Notes: generated by a model from the sequence alone, not told the origin. Shown: positions 43,602 through 52,956, counted from the first letter of the stretch. The stretch is 64,000 nucleotides of DNA from Arthrobacter silviterrae (GCF_011045165.1 NZ_JAAKZI010000010.1:61225-125224), one strand, 5' to 3'. A program made the numbers and translations.

Positions 43602-44573
43602 GTGAGTACGATGCGCGAACGAAGGGCATTGCGCCCTGGACGGCTCCGTCCCGAGCCAACCGGCAGGAAGAGTCATGCGCGGAAGATCAAGGAACCGAAA
43701 GGTGACCGTATCCTCAATACGCTGCTCGTAGTGATCATGCTGCTGCTCGGGCTCTCCATTATTTATCCGCTGATTTTCGTTGTGAGCGCATCCTTCTCGG
43801 ATCCTCTGGCCGTCAATTCAGGCCAGGTGACATTGTGGCCGGTCGGGTTCTCGCTGGACGGGTACAAGGCAATTTTCGAATACCCGTTGATCTTTCGTGG
43901 GCTGATCAACTCCGTTTTCTACGGGGCCGCCGTCACCGTTTTCGCAACATTTGCAACTATTGCGGGAGGGTACGCAATTTCCCGGACTGACATGCCGGGC
44001 CATCGATTGCTGATGATGGTCTTTGTCTTCACCATGTTCTTTGCAGGCGGCATGATTCCGTCGTATTTGGTGGTCAAAAGTCTGGGCATGCTCAACACGC
44101 CCTGGGCCATGATCCTTCCTGGCGCAATGAGCGTCTGGCAGCTGATCATCACCCGAACCTATTTTCAGGTCAATGTTCCCAAAGAACTGCTGGAATGTTC
44201 GCGTCTTGACGGAGCGTCCGACTGGGCGTTCTTTATCCGGGTGGTGGTCCCCATTTCCAAGCCCATCATTGCGGTCAACGCGCTGCTATTCGCGGTGGCG
44301 TCATGGAATTCCTACTTCAACGGCATCATCTACCTCACCGACGAGAACCTGTACTCGCTGCCGATGGTTATGCGAGACATCCTGCTGCAGAACTCGTTTG
44401 ATCCGTCGAAGATGTCGGGTGTTGATCCAGCCCAGATTGAAAAGCTCAAACGCATTGCAGACCAGCTGAAATATGCCCTCATTGTTATCGCCAGTGTTCC
44501 TCCACTTCTCATCTATCCCTTCGTGCAAAAACACTTTGTCAAGGGCATGATGATCGGATCCCTGAAGGGCTAA
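43602..44573 (+). CDS. carbohydrate ABC transporter permease, LplC/YtcP type
   Basis: A 323-residue inner membrane subunit with six TM helices. The EAA-type loop E-C-S-R-L-D-G-A-S-D-W-A-F-F is near 205-218 and contacts the ATPase. The family imports oligosaccharides in Firmicutes and actinobacteria. The GTG at 43602 has GGAG ahead. It is first in an operon with LplB-type permease and binding protein. No ATPase gene is present, as is usual for transporters that share an MsmK/UgpC-like ATPase. Confidence 0.88.
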   Translation: MSTMRERRALRPGRLRPEPTGRKSHARKIKEPKGDRILNTLLVVIMLLLGLSIIYPLIFVVSASFSDPLAVNSGQVTLWPVGFSLDGYKAIFEYPLIFRGLINSVFYGAAVTVFATFATIAGGYAISRTDMPGHRLLMMVFVFTMFFAGGMIPSYLVVKSLGMLNTPWAMILPGAMSVWQLIITRTYFQVNVPKELLECSRLDGASDWAFFIRVVVPISKPIIAVNALLFAVASWNSYFNGIIYLTDENLYSLPMVMRDILLQNSFDPSKMSGVDPAQIEKLKRIADQLKYALIVIASVPPLLIYPFVQKHFVKGMMIGSLKG

Positions 44574-44579
44574 GAGAAA

Positions 44580-45581
44580 ATGATGAAAACAACTATTCAA
44601 GTCGCAGGTGAATCGGCGACGACGCCGGCGCCCGTCATTGTCAAGGCGCCCGAACCCCGAGCCAACAAGTCAGTTTCGCTGGGCCGGCGGATGCTTCGCG
44701 CCTGGCAGTTGTACGCCATGTTGTTGATTCCCCTGGTTTGGGTGGCCATCTTTTGCTACTGGCCGCTCTACGGGATTCAAATCGCCTTCCGAGACTATAC
44801 GCCGGCGCATGGAATCACCGGTTCGGACTGGGTGGGGCTGAAGTACTTTGTTCGCTTTTTGAGCAGCTACCAGTTCTTTGAGCTAATTAAGAACACAGTG
44901 GTGCTTCACATGTACGAACTGTTGGTCGCGTTTCCCGCACCCATTCTCTTGGCGTTGGCCTTGAACACGCTGCGCCAGAAGGTCTTCAGCAGGATAGTCC
45001 AGCTGGTTGCCTACGCCCCCAACTTCCTTTCGGCGGTGGTTGTCGTGGGCATCATGACCATGATGCTTTCACCCTCCACAGGCGTGGTAAATCAATTCTT
45101 CTCGGCAGTGGGCCTGCCACGCATCGATTTCATGGGGCAATCTGAGTGGTTCCAGTCGTTGTACGTCTTCTCCGGTGTATGGCAGTCTGCAGGGTTTGCC
45201 GCCATCATTTATCTGGCCGCATTGGCGGGGGTTCCGCCCGAACTGCACGAAGCGGCCAAAATGGATGGCGCTTCACAGCTTCGCCGAGTCTGGCACATTG
45301 ATCTGCCAAGCATCATGCCCATTGCAGTGATCATGCTCATTCTGAACATCGGCAGCATCCTCAATGTGGGATTCGAAAAGGTCCTGCTGATGCAGAACCC
45401 CCTCAACCTGGACATCTCGCAAGTCATCAACACTTACGTTTACCAAGTAGGGCTGAATTCTGCCGTTCCTCAGTACTCATACGCCACGGCTATCGGCATA
45501 TTTCAATCCGTGGTCGGCGTGATACTTCTGCTGCTCGCCAATTGGATGGCGCGCCGCATCACCAAATCCGGGCTGCTCTAA
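44580..45581 (+). CDS. carbohydrate ABC transporter permease, LplB/YteP type
   Basis: A 333-residue partner permease with six TM helices after a soluble N-terminal tail of about 45 residues. The EAA loop is E-A-A-K-M-D-G-A-S-Q-L-R-R. F-R-D-Y-T and P-N-F-L-S are typical of the LplB group. It begins 6 bp after the first permease. Two adjacent ATG codons are possible starts. Confidence 0.88.
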   Translation: MMKTTIQVAGESATTPAPVIVKAPEPRANKSVSLGRRMLRAWQLYAMLLIPLVWVAIFCYWPLYGIQIAFRDYTPAHGITGSDWVGLKYFVRFLSSYQFFELIKNTVVLHMYELLVAFPAPILLALALNTLRQKVFSRIVQLVAYAPNFLSAVVVVGIMTMMLSPSTGVVNQFFSAVGLPRIDFMGQSEWFQSLYVFSGVWQSAGFAAIIYLAALAGVPPELHEAAKMDGASQLRRVWHIDLPSIMPIAVIMLILNIGSILNVGFEKVLLMQNPLNLDISQVINTYVYQVGLNSAVPQYSYATAIGIFQSVVGVILLLLANWMARRITKSGLL

Positions 45582-45607
45582 GCACCTCGAACAAACCAAG
45601 GAGAGTC

Positions 45608-47413
45608 ATGAAGTTTGTATTTGACAGCCAGGAAAAAGTCAGCCTGGTGCAGGGAGTTGCATCCGGGACAGTTGGCAGGCGTCAATTCCTGCGAACGGCA
45701 GCCATGCTCGGCATCACTGCGGCAACGGCCGGTGCCGTTCTGACTGCCTGCGACAACGGCACCAAGGGAGGATCGGATAAGAAAACCGCCTATAAAGCTG
45801 GATCTGCCACACTGCAGGTCGAATTGGGTGCTGAGGACACCAAAGTCCCTTACGGTGCGGGCTACATTGGACCCAAAGCGCGCGAGTTGAAGAAGTTTGG
45901 CGACGGCAAAACGGAATTTTCGGTACTGACGCGAACCTTCGCCGGACAGAACATGAAGACCAATAAGTTTTCCGTGTGGTTGGAAGAGAAGACCGGTGTT
46001 AAGGTCAACTACCAAGTTGTACCGATCGGGGAGGAAGGCACTCCCAAAGTCAACAACATCCTGGCCGGCGGCGACTTGCCCGATGCGATGATGCTCGGGC
46101 CAGCGTGGATGGGTGGGTTCAGCCGGTCCCAGATATACATTTACGGGCAGCAGGGGCTCTTTGCGCCAGTCGGCAAGCTCATTGACGAATTTGCGCCCGA
46201 ACTTCTCGAAGTTTTCAAAAACGTTCCCAAGCTCCGTGACGACTTCACTGCCCCGGATGGCGAAATGTACGCCTTTCCCGCCGTCAACCAGTGCTACCAC
46301 TGCAGATCCTCGGAGGTGCGGATGTGGGTCAACAGTACGTGGCTGAAAAGGGCCGGACTTAAGGCGCCGACCACCCTCGATGAATTTACCGCGATGCTCA
46401 GGGCCTTCAAGGAAAAGAATCCGTCAGGACTGGCATCATCCGTCCCCATGTCGGCGAGCAAGGCCGGCGAGGGGAGTTCATTCATTGGCTACATCATGCA
46501 GAGCTTCGGATACCTGCCTGCGAGCAACGTGTCCCGCGAAGGGAACAAACTGATTTATGCCCCGACCCAGGACTTCTACAGGGACGGCCTTCGCTACATG
46601 GCCGGCCTTGCCAAGGAAGGGTTGCTCGACAAGCGGTCGTTTACTCAGACCGGCGATGAACTCAAGCGTCAGGTCATGAACCCCGCCGGTGCCCTGGTGG
46701 GCTTGGTCCAAGGTGGATCCCAGGGCTCGTACGCCGACGTCGAAGCGTCGAATCCGAAGGCCAGGTACAGGGAATACGAGGTCATCGCACCAGTCAAGAA
46801 TGGGTCAATAGGCGCGGTCTGCCCCTGGGACTATTCGGCAGGTGGAGTCGTTGGTTTGATCATTACCAAGAACTGCAAGGACCCGGAAACCATGATTCGC
46901 TGGGCGGACGCACAGATGAATCTGGAAGTTTGCCGAAGCATGCCCAGCGGTCCCCTCGGAGTCGGCTTCGAATGGGCCAAGAAAGGGCAGCTGGGAATCA
47001 ATGGAAAGCAGGCAACGTTCTCCAGAGTTGCCGCCGGACAGGATGAGAAAAACCTCGGCTGGTACGAATGGGGCCCCTACAACTATCAGAATGACGTCCG
47101 GCTCAGTGAATCAGTTGACCCGGCCTCGGGATCAGTCGAGCCCGCACTTTACGAGGCGGGCAAATTGTACGAGCCATTCGCCGTCGCCGAAGAAAAATTC
47201 TTCACAGCCCCGTTCTTTGACGAGAGCCAGGCCGCACAGGTCGGCGAGTGGGAAACTAACCTGGGGACCTACCTGAGTCAATCAAACGCCAAGTTCATCC
47301 TCGGGGAACTAGACATCAATGATGACAAGGTGTGGGACAACCACAAGAAGAAGTTCCAGCAGCTCGGCCAGGACCAGTACCTTCAGCTGTTGACGGACAC
47401 ATCCGCGAAATAG
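45608..47413 (+). CDS. extracellular oligosaccharide-binding lipoprotein (LplA type)
   Basis: A 601-residue solute-binding protein of family 1. The Tat motif G-R-R-Q-F-L-R is at about 25-31, followed by a hydrophobic stretch and lipobox L-T-A-C at about 48. The long body matches LplA-type binding proteins that dock oligosaccharides. AAGGAG lies 5 bp before the ATG. Together with the two permeases it would deliver fucosylated oligosaccharide to the cytoplasmic glycosidases. Confidence 0.87.
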   Translation: MKFVFDSQEKVSLVQGVASGTVGRRQFLRTAAMLGITAATAGAVLTACDNGTKGGSDKKTAYKAGSATLQVELGAEDTKVPYGAGYIGPKARELKKFGDGKTEFSVLTRTFAGQNMKTNKFSVWLEEKTGVKVNYQVVPIGEEGTPKVNNILAGGDLPDAMMLGPAWMGGFSRSQIYIYGQQGLFAPVGKLIDEFAPELLEVFKNVPKLRDDFTAPDGEMYAFPAVNQCYHCRSSEVRMWVNSTWLKRAGLKAPTTLDEFTAMLRAFKEKNPSGLASSVPMSASKAGEGSSFIGYIMQSFGYLPASNVSREGNKLIYAPTQDFYRDGLRYMAGLAKEGLLDKRSFTQTGDELKRQVMNPAGALVGLVQGGSQGSYADVEASNPKARYREYEVIAPVKNGSIGAVCPWDYSAGGVVGLIITKNCKDPETMIRWADAQMNLEVCRSMPSGPLGVGFEWAKKGQLGINGKQATFSRVAAGQDEKNLGWYEWGPYNYQNDVRLSESVDPASGSVEPALYEAGKLYEPFAVAEEKFFTAPFFDESQAAQVGEWETNLGTYLSQSNAKFILGELDINDDKVWDNHKKKFQQLGQDQYLQLLTDTSAK

Positions 47414-47450
47414 TCCCAAGCGGTATCGGTGCCCAGCACCTCAACGCCGG

Positions 47451-47522
47451 TCCCCTGCATGGAAGCCTATATTTGGGCGTCTATGCAGGGGATCTCGTGA
47501 CTTCCGGTAAAAGCACCGGAAG
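47451..47522 (+). terminator. two hairpins after the transporter operon
   Basis: TCCCCTGCAT/ATGCAGGGGA (47451-47460 with 47483-47492) and CTTCCGGT-AAAAGC-ACCGGAAG (47501-47522). They lie between convergent genes and may terminate both. Confidence 0.6.
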
Positions 47523-47588
47523 AAGCCGCGGCATTCGGTTCCGCCCGGGCCGGCTGATTTTTCACACCGCCTGGATCGGTCGCGCGCC

Positions 47589-48260
47589 TCACAGCGCCTG
47601 TCGCAGCCAGTTTTCCACGCCGCTGATGTGGACAGTGACCAGGGCCTTGGCCAGTTCGGCATCCCCGCGTTCCAGCGCATCGATGATCGCGGCGTGTTCG
47701 GCCAAGGTCCGGTCCACGGCTTTTTCCTGGGTGAGGCCGCGCCAGATCCGGGCGCGGACCGTTCCGCTGGAAAGCGCGTCCAGGACGCTGGCCAGATAGG
47801 AGTTGTTGGCGGCACCCGCAATCAGGCCGTGGAACATCAGGTCATGCTCCACCAGCGATTCCACGCTGGTGGCTTCGCTGATGTCCGCCATGGTGGCACG
47901 CAGGGCGGTGATCTCCCCGGCCGATATCCGCCCGGCGGCAATGGCGGCCGCAGCCGGTTCCAGGATGCGGCGGACCTCAAAAATTTCCAGGATCGACTTG
48001 TCCTGGTGCAGGTCCACGATGAAGGTCATGGCCTCCGTGAGCAGCTTCGGCTCCAGGCTGGTGACGTACGTCCCGTCCCCGCGCCGAACGTCCAGCACCC
48101 GGATGATCTCCAACGCCTTGACGGCCTCCCGGAGGGAACTGCGGGACAGCCCCAGCTTTTCGCTCAATTCCTGTTCAGGCGGCAGCTTGTCGCCCGCGGA
48201 CAGTTCGCCGGACAGGATCATGTCCTTGATTTTGGTGATTGCTTCGTCAGTGACAGCCAT
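47589..48260 (-). CDS. FCD-type GntR regulator of the fucosylated-glycan locus
   Basis: A 223-residue repressor. Its winged HTH contains L-P-P-E-Q-E-L-S-E-K-L-G-L-S-R-S-S-L-R-E-A-V-K-A-L near 27-50 and R-R-G-D-G-T-Y-V as wing. The FCD domain has D-L-M-F-H-G-L-I-A and ends with a helical bundle. It sits at the end of the glycan locus and converges on the transporter operon. It is the only regulator gene inside the locus, so it is the best candidate for the AAACATC-S-GATGTTT operators. The ligand may be a fucose-pathway acid. Confidence 0.88.
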   Translation of the reverse strand: MAVTDEAITKIKDMILSGELSAGDKLPPEQELSEKLGLSRSSLREAVKALEIIRVLDVRRGDGTYVTSLEPKLLTEAMTFIVDLHQDKSILEIFEVRRILEPAAAAIAAGRISAGEITALRATMADISEATSVESLVEHDLMFHGLIAGAANNSYLASVLDALSSGTVRARIWRGLTQEKAVDRTLAEHAAIIDALERGDAELAKALVTVHISGVENWLRQAL

Positions 48261-48272
48261 GGGTCAAGTGTA

Positions 48273-48283
48273 TTGGTCTGACG
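48273..48283. promoter_or_regulatory. candidate autoregulatory GntR site
   Basis: TTGGTCTGACG lies 12 bp ahead of the regulator start. It resembles one half of the classic FadR-type TNGT-N3-ACNA operator rather than the ATC-S-GAT palindrome. Confidence 0.35.
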
Positions 48284-48300
48284 TTTGCGCCGGGGGTCTC

Positions 48301-48402
48301 GACGCGCTCGCAGGGCTCGCTGCTCGACCACCGGGACGCGCTCGCAGGGCTCGCTGCTCGACCACCGGGCAGCGCTCGCAGGGCTCGCTGCCCGGCCACC
48401 GG
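48301..48402. repeat. three tandem copies of a 34-bp palindromic unit
   Basis: Copies at 48301-48334 and 48335-48368 are identical. The third (48369-48402) has diverged at a few bases. Each begins GACGCGCTCGCAGGGCTCGC and ends GCTCGACCACCGG, with partial inverted symmetry. An exact inverted copy is at 59043-59076. Confidence 0.9.
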
Positions 48403-48409
48403 CCAACAA

Positions 48410-48442
48410 AAAAGCACCCCTGAACCAGCCAGGGGTGCTTTT
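48410..48442 (-). terminator. terminator of tRNA-Ser(GCT)
   Basis: AAAAGCACCCCTG (48410-48422) pairs with CAGGGGTGCTTTT (48430-48442). On the minus strand it ends in a T-run right after the tRNA. Confidence 0.85.
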
Positions 48443-48448
48443 CATGTG

Positions 48449-48536
48449 CGGAGACGGGGAGATTTGAACTCCCGGTGGAGTTGTGCCCCACACTTCATTA
48501 GCAGTGAAGCCCATTCGGCCGCTCTGGCACGTCTCC
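48449..48536 (-). tRNA. tRNA-Ser(GCT)
   Basis: An 88-nt class II tRNA with acceptor GGAGACG/CGTCTCC, anticodon loop CTGCTAA (GCT), a long variable arm and T-loop TTCAAAT. CCA is not encoded. Confidence 0.95.
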
Positions 48537-48650
48537 AGCGCTGGCCGGGGTAGAAGCCCCCAACCAGCATCCCAAACTTTACCTAGAGGAAGGGGTGTTA
48601 AGCAAAACGGACGGCCTCCGGAACCGGACGCGGTGCGCCGGCGGCGGGAA

Positions 48651-50843
48651 TTACGCCGCGCCCGTCAGCGCGCGCCATAAAAATTCGTGCGAGGCAGTGT
48701 GCAGCCGCGCCGCCTGGGCGTTGTTTCCCGCCCCGGCGTGCCCTCCCTCCAGCGCCTCGTGGAACCACACGGGAATCCCCAGAGACTCCATCCGCGCCGC
48801 CATCTTCCGTGCCTGCACCGGCCCCACCCTGTCATCCGAGGTGGCCGTCCAAATGAACGTGGCCGGATAGGTAACCCCGGCGCGCAGCAGGTGGTATGGC
48901 GAAAACGTCTTGATGAACGCCCACTGCTCCGGCACGTCCGGGTCGCCGTATTCGGCAATCCACGACGCCCCGGCGGACAGTTTCGTGTAGCGGCGCATGT
49001 CCAGGAGCGGCACCCCGCAGGACACGGCGCCGAACAGTTCCGGGTATTGCGTGAGCATGTTGCCCACCAACAACCCGCCATTGCTGCCCCCTGCACAGCC
49101 CAAGTGGGCCGGCGAGGCCACCCCGCGCGCCGACAAGTCCCGCGCAACGGCCGCAAAATCCTCATACGCCTTGTGCCGATTTTCCTGCAGCGCCGCCGTG
49201 TGCCAGGACGGCCCGTACTCGCCGCCGCCGCGAATGTTCGCCACCACGTACACGCCGCCGCGCTCCGCCCCGCCCACCATGGCGCGCCGCTGAAGCCACG
49301 TGCGCCCCACGGCACCGCTGTACGCCGGCGTGCGCGACACCTCAAAACCGCCATATCCGCCCAGCAGCGTCGGGTTGCCGCCGTCGAGCCTTAAATCCTT
49401 GGGCCCCACCTGGAAATAGGGGATGCGGGTGCCGTCGTCGGAGACGGCAAAGTGCTGCTCCACGCGGTAGTCCGCCTCCTTGAAGAACGACGGCGCCTGC
49501 CGGACCGCCGCTGCCGGCCCGGCCGGGGTGGCGGTCCCGGCTGCGGGAATGGTGCCGCGCAACAGCGCGGTGGGCGTGAGGAATCCCGTGGCAACGAGCC
49601 AGTATTCGTTCCCGGCATGCGGGGTGTCCGGGTCCTGGTCCTCATCGTCCACGGCATAGGCGTCCACCGAGTGCAGCGGAGGGCAGGCATCCAGTGCCGA
49701 AGCCGCCCAGCCGGCGGCGGGGTCCAGGACCAGAATCCTGGAGGAGACATCCTCCAGCAGGTTCAGGAGCAGGAAGTCCCGGGTCCAGCTCCACGACTGC
49801 AGGGACTGCGTTGCCGTCGGGGCGTAGATCGTGGACAGGGCGCGGTCCCCGGCCAAATAGGCATCGAGCCCAATGGCCAGCAGGGTCCCGGCAGCGTACG
49901 TGGCGGGCGCCTCACCGCCAACCGTCCAGTCCGTGCGCGGCCGCAGCAGCAGCCACTGCTTGTGGAGGGAGACGTTCATGTCGTCCGGGACGTCAATGTG
50001 CACCCAGTCGCCGCCCACCAGCAGGTAGGTTCGCGAGTTGAAGAAGTCCAGCACGTCGTACGCCACATCGCGTTCAAAGCCGGGTGTGCTGTCATGGGAC
50101 ACCCCGCCGCTGAGGTGGTCCGGCGGCACCGAGAACAGCGGTTCCCGCGCCGCCAGCTGCGCCATGGACTCGCCTCGGCGCAGCACCCGGGCCGCGGCCG
50201 GGTAGGAGGACACCGTCATGGATCCCGGGCCGGTGTCCGTGCCCACGTACAGCGTGTCCGAATCCAACCAGCTCAGGCGCGTCTTCGCCGTCGGCAGTTC
50301 AAAGCCGCCCGGCACAAAGGCGCGTGCTTCGACGTCGAACTCGCGGTACGCAACGGCGTCTCCTCCGTCGGGGGAGAGCGCCACCATGGCCCGCCGGTAT
50401 TCCGTGCCCGGGGCCGGCCGCAGGAATTGCGAGCCGGCCCAGAACCAGTCGGCGCCCTCCTCCCGGCACAGGGCATCGACGTCCAGCAGGACGTCCCAGT
50501 CCGGGGAGGGCGTGAGGTAGCTTTCCCACGTGGTGCGCCGCCACAGCCCCCGGGGGTTGGCTTCGTCCCGCCAGAAGTTGTAGTACCAGCTGCCGCGCTT
50601 GGACACCATGGCGATGCGGTCGGTGGAGTCCATGACCTCCAGGACGCTCGCCTCCAGGGCCGAGTACTCCGGCGTCACCAAGGCCTTGTCGGTCCGGGCG
50701 TTGTGCTCGCGGACCCATGCCAGCGCGTCGTCGCCGTGGATGTCCTCAAGCCACAGGTTCTCGTCGAAGGGTTCGTCCGCGAGGCCCTTTTCGGGAACGG
50801 GCGGTGCGGCGGCGGGCTTGGCTGCATCAGTGGTTTGGCTCAT
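48651..50843 (-). CDS. prolyl oligopeptidase family serine peptidase (S9)
   Basis: A 730-residue cytosolic peptidase. The N-terminal region starts D-E-N-L-W-L-E-D-I-H-G-D-D-A-L-A-W-V and forms the seven-blade propeller. The C-terminal hydrolase domain has the nucleophile motif G-C-A-G-G-S-N-G-G-L-L. The acid lies near T-S-D-D-R-V and the His near E-G-G-H-A-G-A-G-N-N. It cleaves short proline-containing peptides. Divergent from the neighbouring FAD protein gene. Confidence 0.92.
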   Translation of the reverse strand: MSQTTDAAKPAAAPPVPEKGLADEPFDENLWLEDIHGDDALAWVREHNARTDKALVTPEYSALEASVLEVMDSTDRIAMVSKRGSWYYNFWRDEANPRGLWRRTTWESYLTPSPDWDVLLDVDALCREEGADWFWAGSQFLRPAPGTEYRRAMVALSPDGGDAVAYREFDVEARAFVPGGFELPTAKTRLSWLDSDTLYVGTDTGPGSMTVSSYPAAARVLRRGESMAQLAAREPLFSVPPDHLSGGVSHDSTPGFERDVAYDVLDFFNSRTYLLVGGDWVHIDVPDDMNVSLHKQWLLLRPRTDWTVGGEAPATYAAGTLLAIGLDAYLAGDRALSTIYAPTATQSLQSWSWTRDFLLLNLLEDVSSRILVLDPAAGWAASALDACPPLHSVDAYAVDDEDQDPDTPHAGNEYWLVATGFLTPTALLRGTIPAAGTATPAGPAAAVRQAPSFFKEADYRVEQHFAVSDDGTRIPYFQVGPKDLRLDGGNPTLLGGYGGFEVSRTPAYSGAVGRTWLQRRAMVGGAERGGVYVVANIRGGGEYGPSWHTAALQENRHKAYEDFAAVARDLSARGVASPAHLGCAGGSNGGLLVGNMLTQYPELFGAVSCGVPLLDMRRYTKLSAGASWIAEYGDPDVPEQWAFIKTFSPYHLLRAGVTYPATFIWTATSDDRVGPVQARKMAARMESLGIPVWFHEALEGGHAGAGNNAQAARLHTASHEFLWRALTGAA

Positions 50844-50901
50844 GTGCCCATCCTAGGCAGGTCCGCCGTCCGGGCCCGGCGCCATCCGTTAAGCTCAAGG
50901 G

Positions 50902-52857
50902 GTGGAAACATCGGGCGGGCTGGCAGTGGTCATTGTGGGGGCGGGCCCCCGCGGGACCTCCGTCATGGAACGACTGCTGGCCCAGTACGCCGCCCGGCCC
51001 GCCCGGCCCGCACGCACTCCCCGGCCCCTGCACATCCACCTGGTGGACCCCTTCCCACCCGGCCCCGGCCACGTGTGGCGCACGGAACAGTCCCGGCTGT
51101 ACCTGATGAACACACAGTCCTTCTTTCCCACGCTGATTCCCGATCAAGGTGTTGCCGCAGCGCCCCTGGCCGGCTGCAGCTTCAACGACTGGCGCGGCCG
51201 GATGCGCCAAACCCCGGACCCCGCACTCAGCGAGGGCGACCGTGCGGAGCTGGCCCAGCTCACCGCCACAGGCTTTCCCAGCCGGGCCCTCTACGGCCGC
51301 TACCTTTCGTGGTGCGTGGCACGGCTGCTGGAAAAGCTGCCCGACGGCGCCACCGTCACCCACCACCGTGCCGAGGCCAGGCGGGTGGCGAGGGACCACG
51401 AAAACGGCGGCTACGGCGTCGAGCTTCTCAACGGGGAAACGCTGCACGCGGACAAGGTGGTCCTGGCGCTGGGGCACGTGGAGACGCGGCTGAGCCCGGC
51501 GCAGCGCGAATTCCGCGACGACGCCCGCGCCAATGGGCTCAGCTACCTGCCCCCTGCCGTGCCGAACGATGTTGACTGGGACCAGCTGCCGGCGGGCGCC
51601 ACCGTGCTGGTGCGCGGCATGGGGCTGAACTTTTTTGACGTGCTGGGGCAGCTGACCGAGGGCCGCGGCGGCCGCTTTGAAACCACCGCGGCCGACGGCG
51701 GCGCGCTCACTTATGTGCCCTCCGGACGGGAGCCGGTGGTGGTGGGGGCGTCGCGGCGCGGCACGCCTTACCGCGCCAAGGCCGCGCTGGAGAGCTACTA
51801 CCCGGCCGGCGTGGAACTGCGCTTCCTGGGCGAGGACGCCGTCGCCAAGATCCGTGGCATGGGCGCCACGGCCGGCTTTGAGCACGACATCTGGCCGCTG
51901 CTCCACCGGGACACACTGTGGGCGTACTACACCACGCTGGGGCGCAGCTCCCCGGATGCCCTTGCCGCGGGATTCCTGCCGGAGCTGGACGCGCTGCTGC
52001 ATTCCGGGCTCGACGGCGACGGCGTGGACTGGGCTGAGCGGCTGAAGTCCCTGACGGCCCGGCATGTGGCGGAAGGGAGGGCGCTGGACCTGGCCGCGCT
52101 GGCCAGGCCGCTGTCCCACCACCCCCTGCGCCCCGGAGGCAAGCACCGTTTCGGCTCGCAGGCCGAATTGGATGCGGCGGTGCTGGCCTACCTGGCCGAC
52201 GACGCCGCCAGTTCGGCCCGCGGCGAGGAGGACCCTGTCAAGATGGCCATCGGCGCCCTAAATGCTGGGCGGGCCATCATCAAGTCGCTGGTGGCGGACG
52301 GCGGCATCACGCAGGAGTCGTGGCTGGGCGAGCTGCGCGGCTGGTTTGAAGGTTTTGTCGAGGGCCTGGCCAGCGGGCCTCCCGCGCTGCGGATGGAGCA
52401 GCTGGCGGCATTGGTGCGCGCAGGCGTGGTGCACTTCTCCGGACCTGACCCGGTCTTCCGCATCCAGCACGGGCTCTTCCAGCTGTCCTCGCCCTGGGTT
52501 GACGCCGAACCGTGGCATGCCCGGCACCTGGTGGAGGCACTGGCCCCGGCCAACCGCGTGCAGGGCACCGCGTCGCGCCTGTTGAACAACCTGCAGGCGG
52601 ACGGTCTGGCCCGGCCCCGGGTGATGCTGGCGGCCGACGGCGGCGCCGTCGTCACGAGCGGCCTGGACGTGTCCGCGCCCCCCTACCGTCCACTCGACGG
52701 TGCCGGCACGCCGGTGCCCGGGCTGTACGTGCTGGGCCTGCAGCTTTCCTCCGTGCAGTGGGGCACGGCCATCGCCGCCCAGGCCGGCGCCGAATACCGC
52801 AGCGGCTACCGCACCGTGCTGGACGCCGACGCCATCGCGGCGGACATCCTGGCCTGA
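50902..52857 (+). CDS. FAD/NAD(P)-binding protein
   Basis: A 651-residue protein of the family with N-terminal FAD-binding Rossmann fold (V-V-I-V-G-A-G-P-R-G-T-S near residue 8-19). A second dinucleotide-binding area has V-V-L-A-L-G-H-V-E-T-R. H-V-W-R and M-N-T-Q-S-F follow. The family is widespread in actinobacteria and has no proven reaction. The GTG at 50902 is 58 bp from the divergent peptidase start. AAGG lies very close to it, so the exact start is uncertain. Confidence 0.85.
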   Translation: METSGGLAVVIVGAGPRGTSVMERLLAQYAARPARPARTPRPLHIHLVDPFPPGPGHVWRTEQSRLYLMNTQSFFPTLIPDQGVAAAPLAGCSFNDWRGRMRQTPDPALSEGDRAELAQLTATGFPSRALYGRYLSWCVARLLEKLPDGATVTHHRAEARRVARDHENGGYGVELLNGETLHADKVVLALGHVETRLSPAQREFRDDARANGLSYLPPAVPNDVDWDQLPAGATVLVRGMGLNFFDVLGQLTEGRGGRFETTAADGGALTYVPSGREPVVVGASRRGTPYRAKAALESYYPAGVELRFLGEDAVAKIRGMGATAGFEHDIWPLLHRDTLWAYYTTLGRSSPDALAAGFLPELDALLHSGLDGDGVDWAERLKSLTARHVAEGRALDLAALARPLSHHPLRPGGKHRFGSQAELDAAVLAYLADDAASSARGEEDPVKMAIGALNAGRAIIKSLVADGGITQESWLGELRGWFEGFVEGLASGPPALRMEQLAALVRAGVVHFSGPDPVFRIQHGLFQLSSPWVDAEPWHARHLVEALAPANRVQGTASRLLNNLQADGLARPRVMLAADGGAVVTSGLDVSAPPYRPLDGAGTPVPGLYVLGLQLSSVQWGTAIAAQAGAEYRSGYRTVLDADAIAADILA

Positions 52858-52888
52858 ACCCCATCCGCCTTTACGCGGACTTCCCTCT

Positions 52889-52956
52889 GGGGCAAAACTC
52901 GTGGTGGGTTTTGCCCCAGGTGCACCCGGGGCAGAACTCGAGTCGAGTTTTGCCCC
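52889..52956. repeat. two tandem REP-like hairpins
   Basis: Two units, 52889-52917 and 52928-52956, each start GGGGCA and end GTTTTGCCCC with complementary ends. They share AACTCG and differ in the middle. Confidence 0.75.

Noticed and set aside
48301..48402. CRISPR array
   Set aside because: The three units are directly adjacent without spacers and there are no cas genes.
49452..51575. A 707-codon open frame spanning the peptidase and FAD-protein genes
   Set aside because: It crosses two real genes in wrong frames and has an Arg/Gly/Pro-rich composition typical of shadows.
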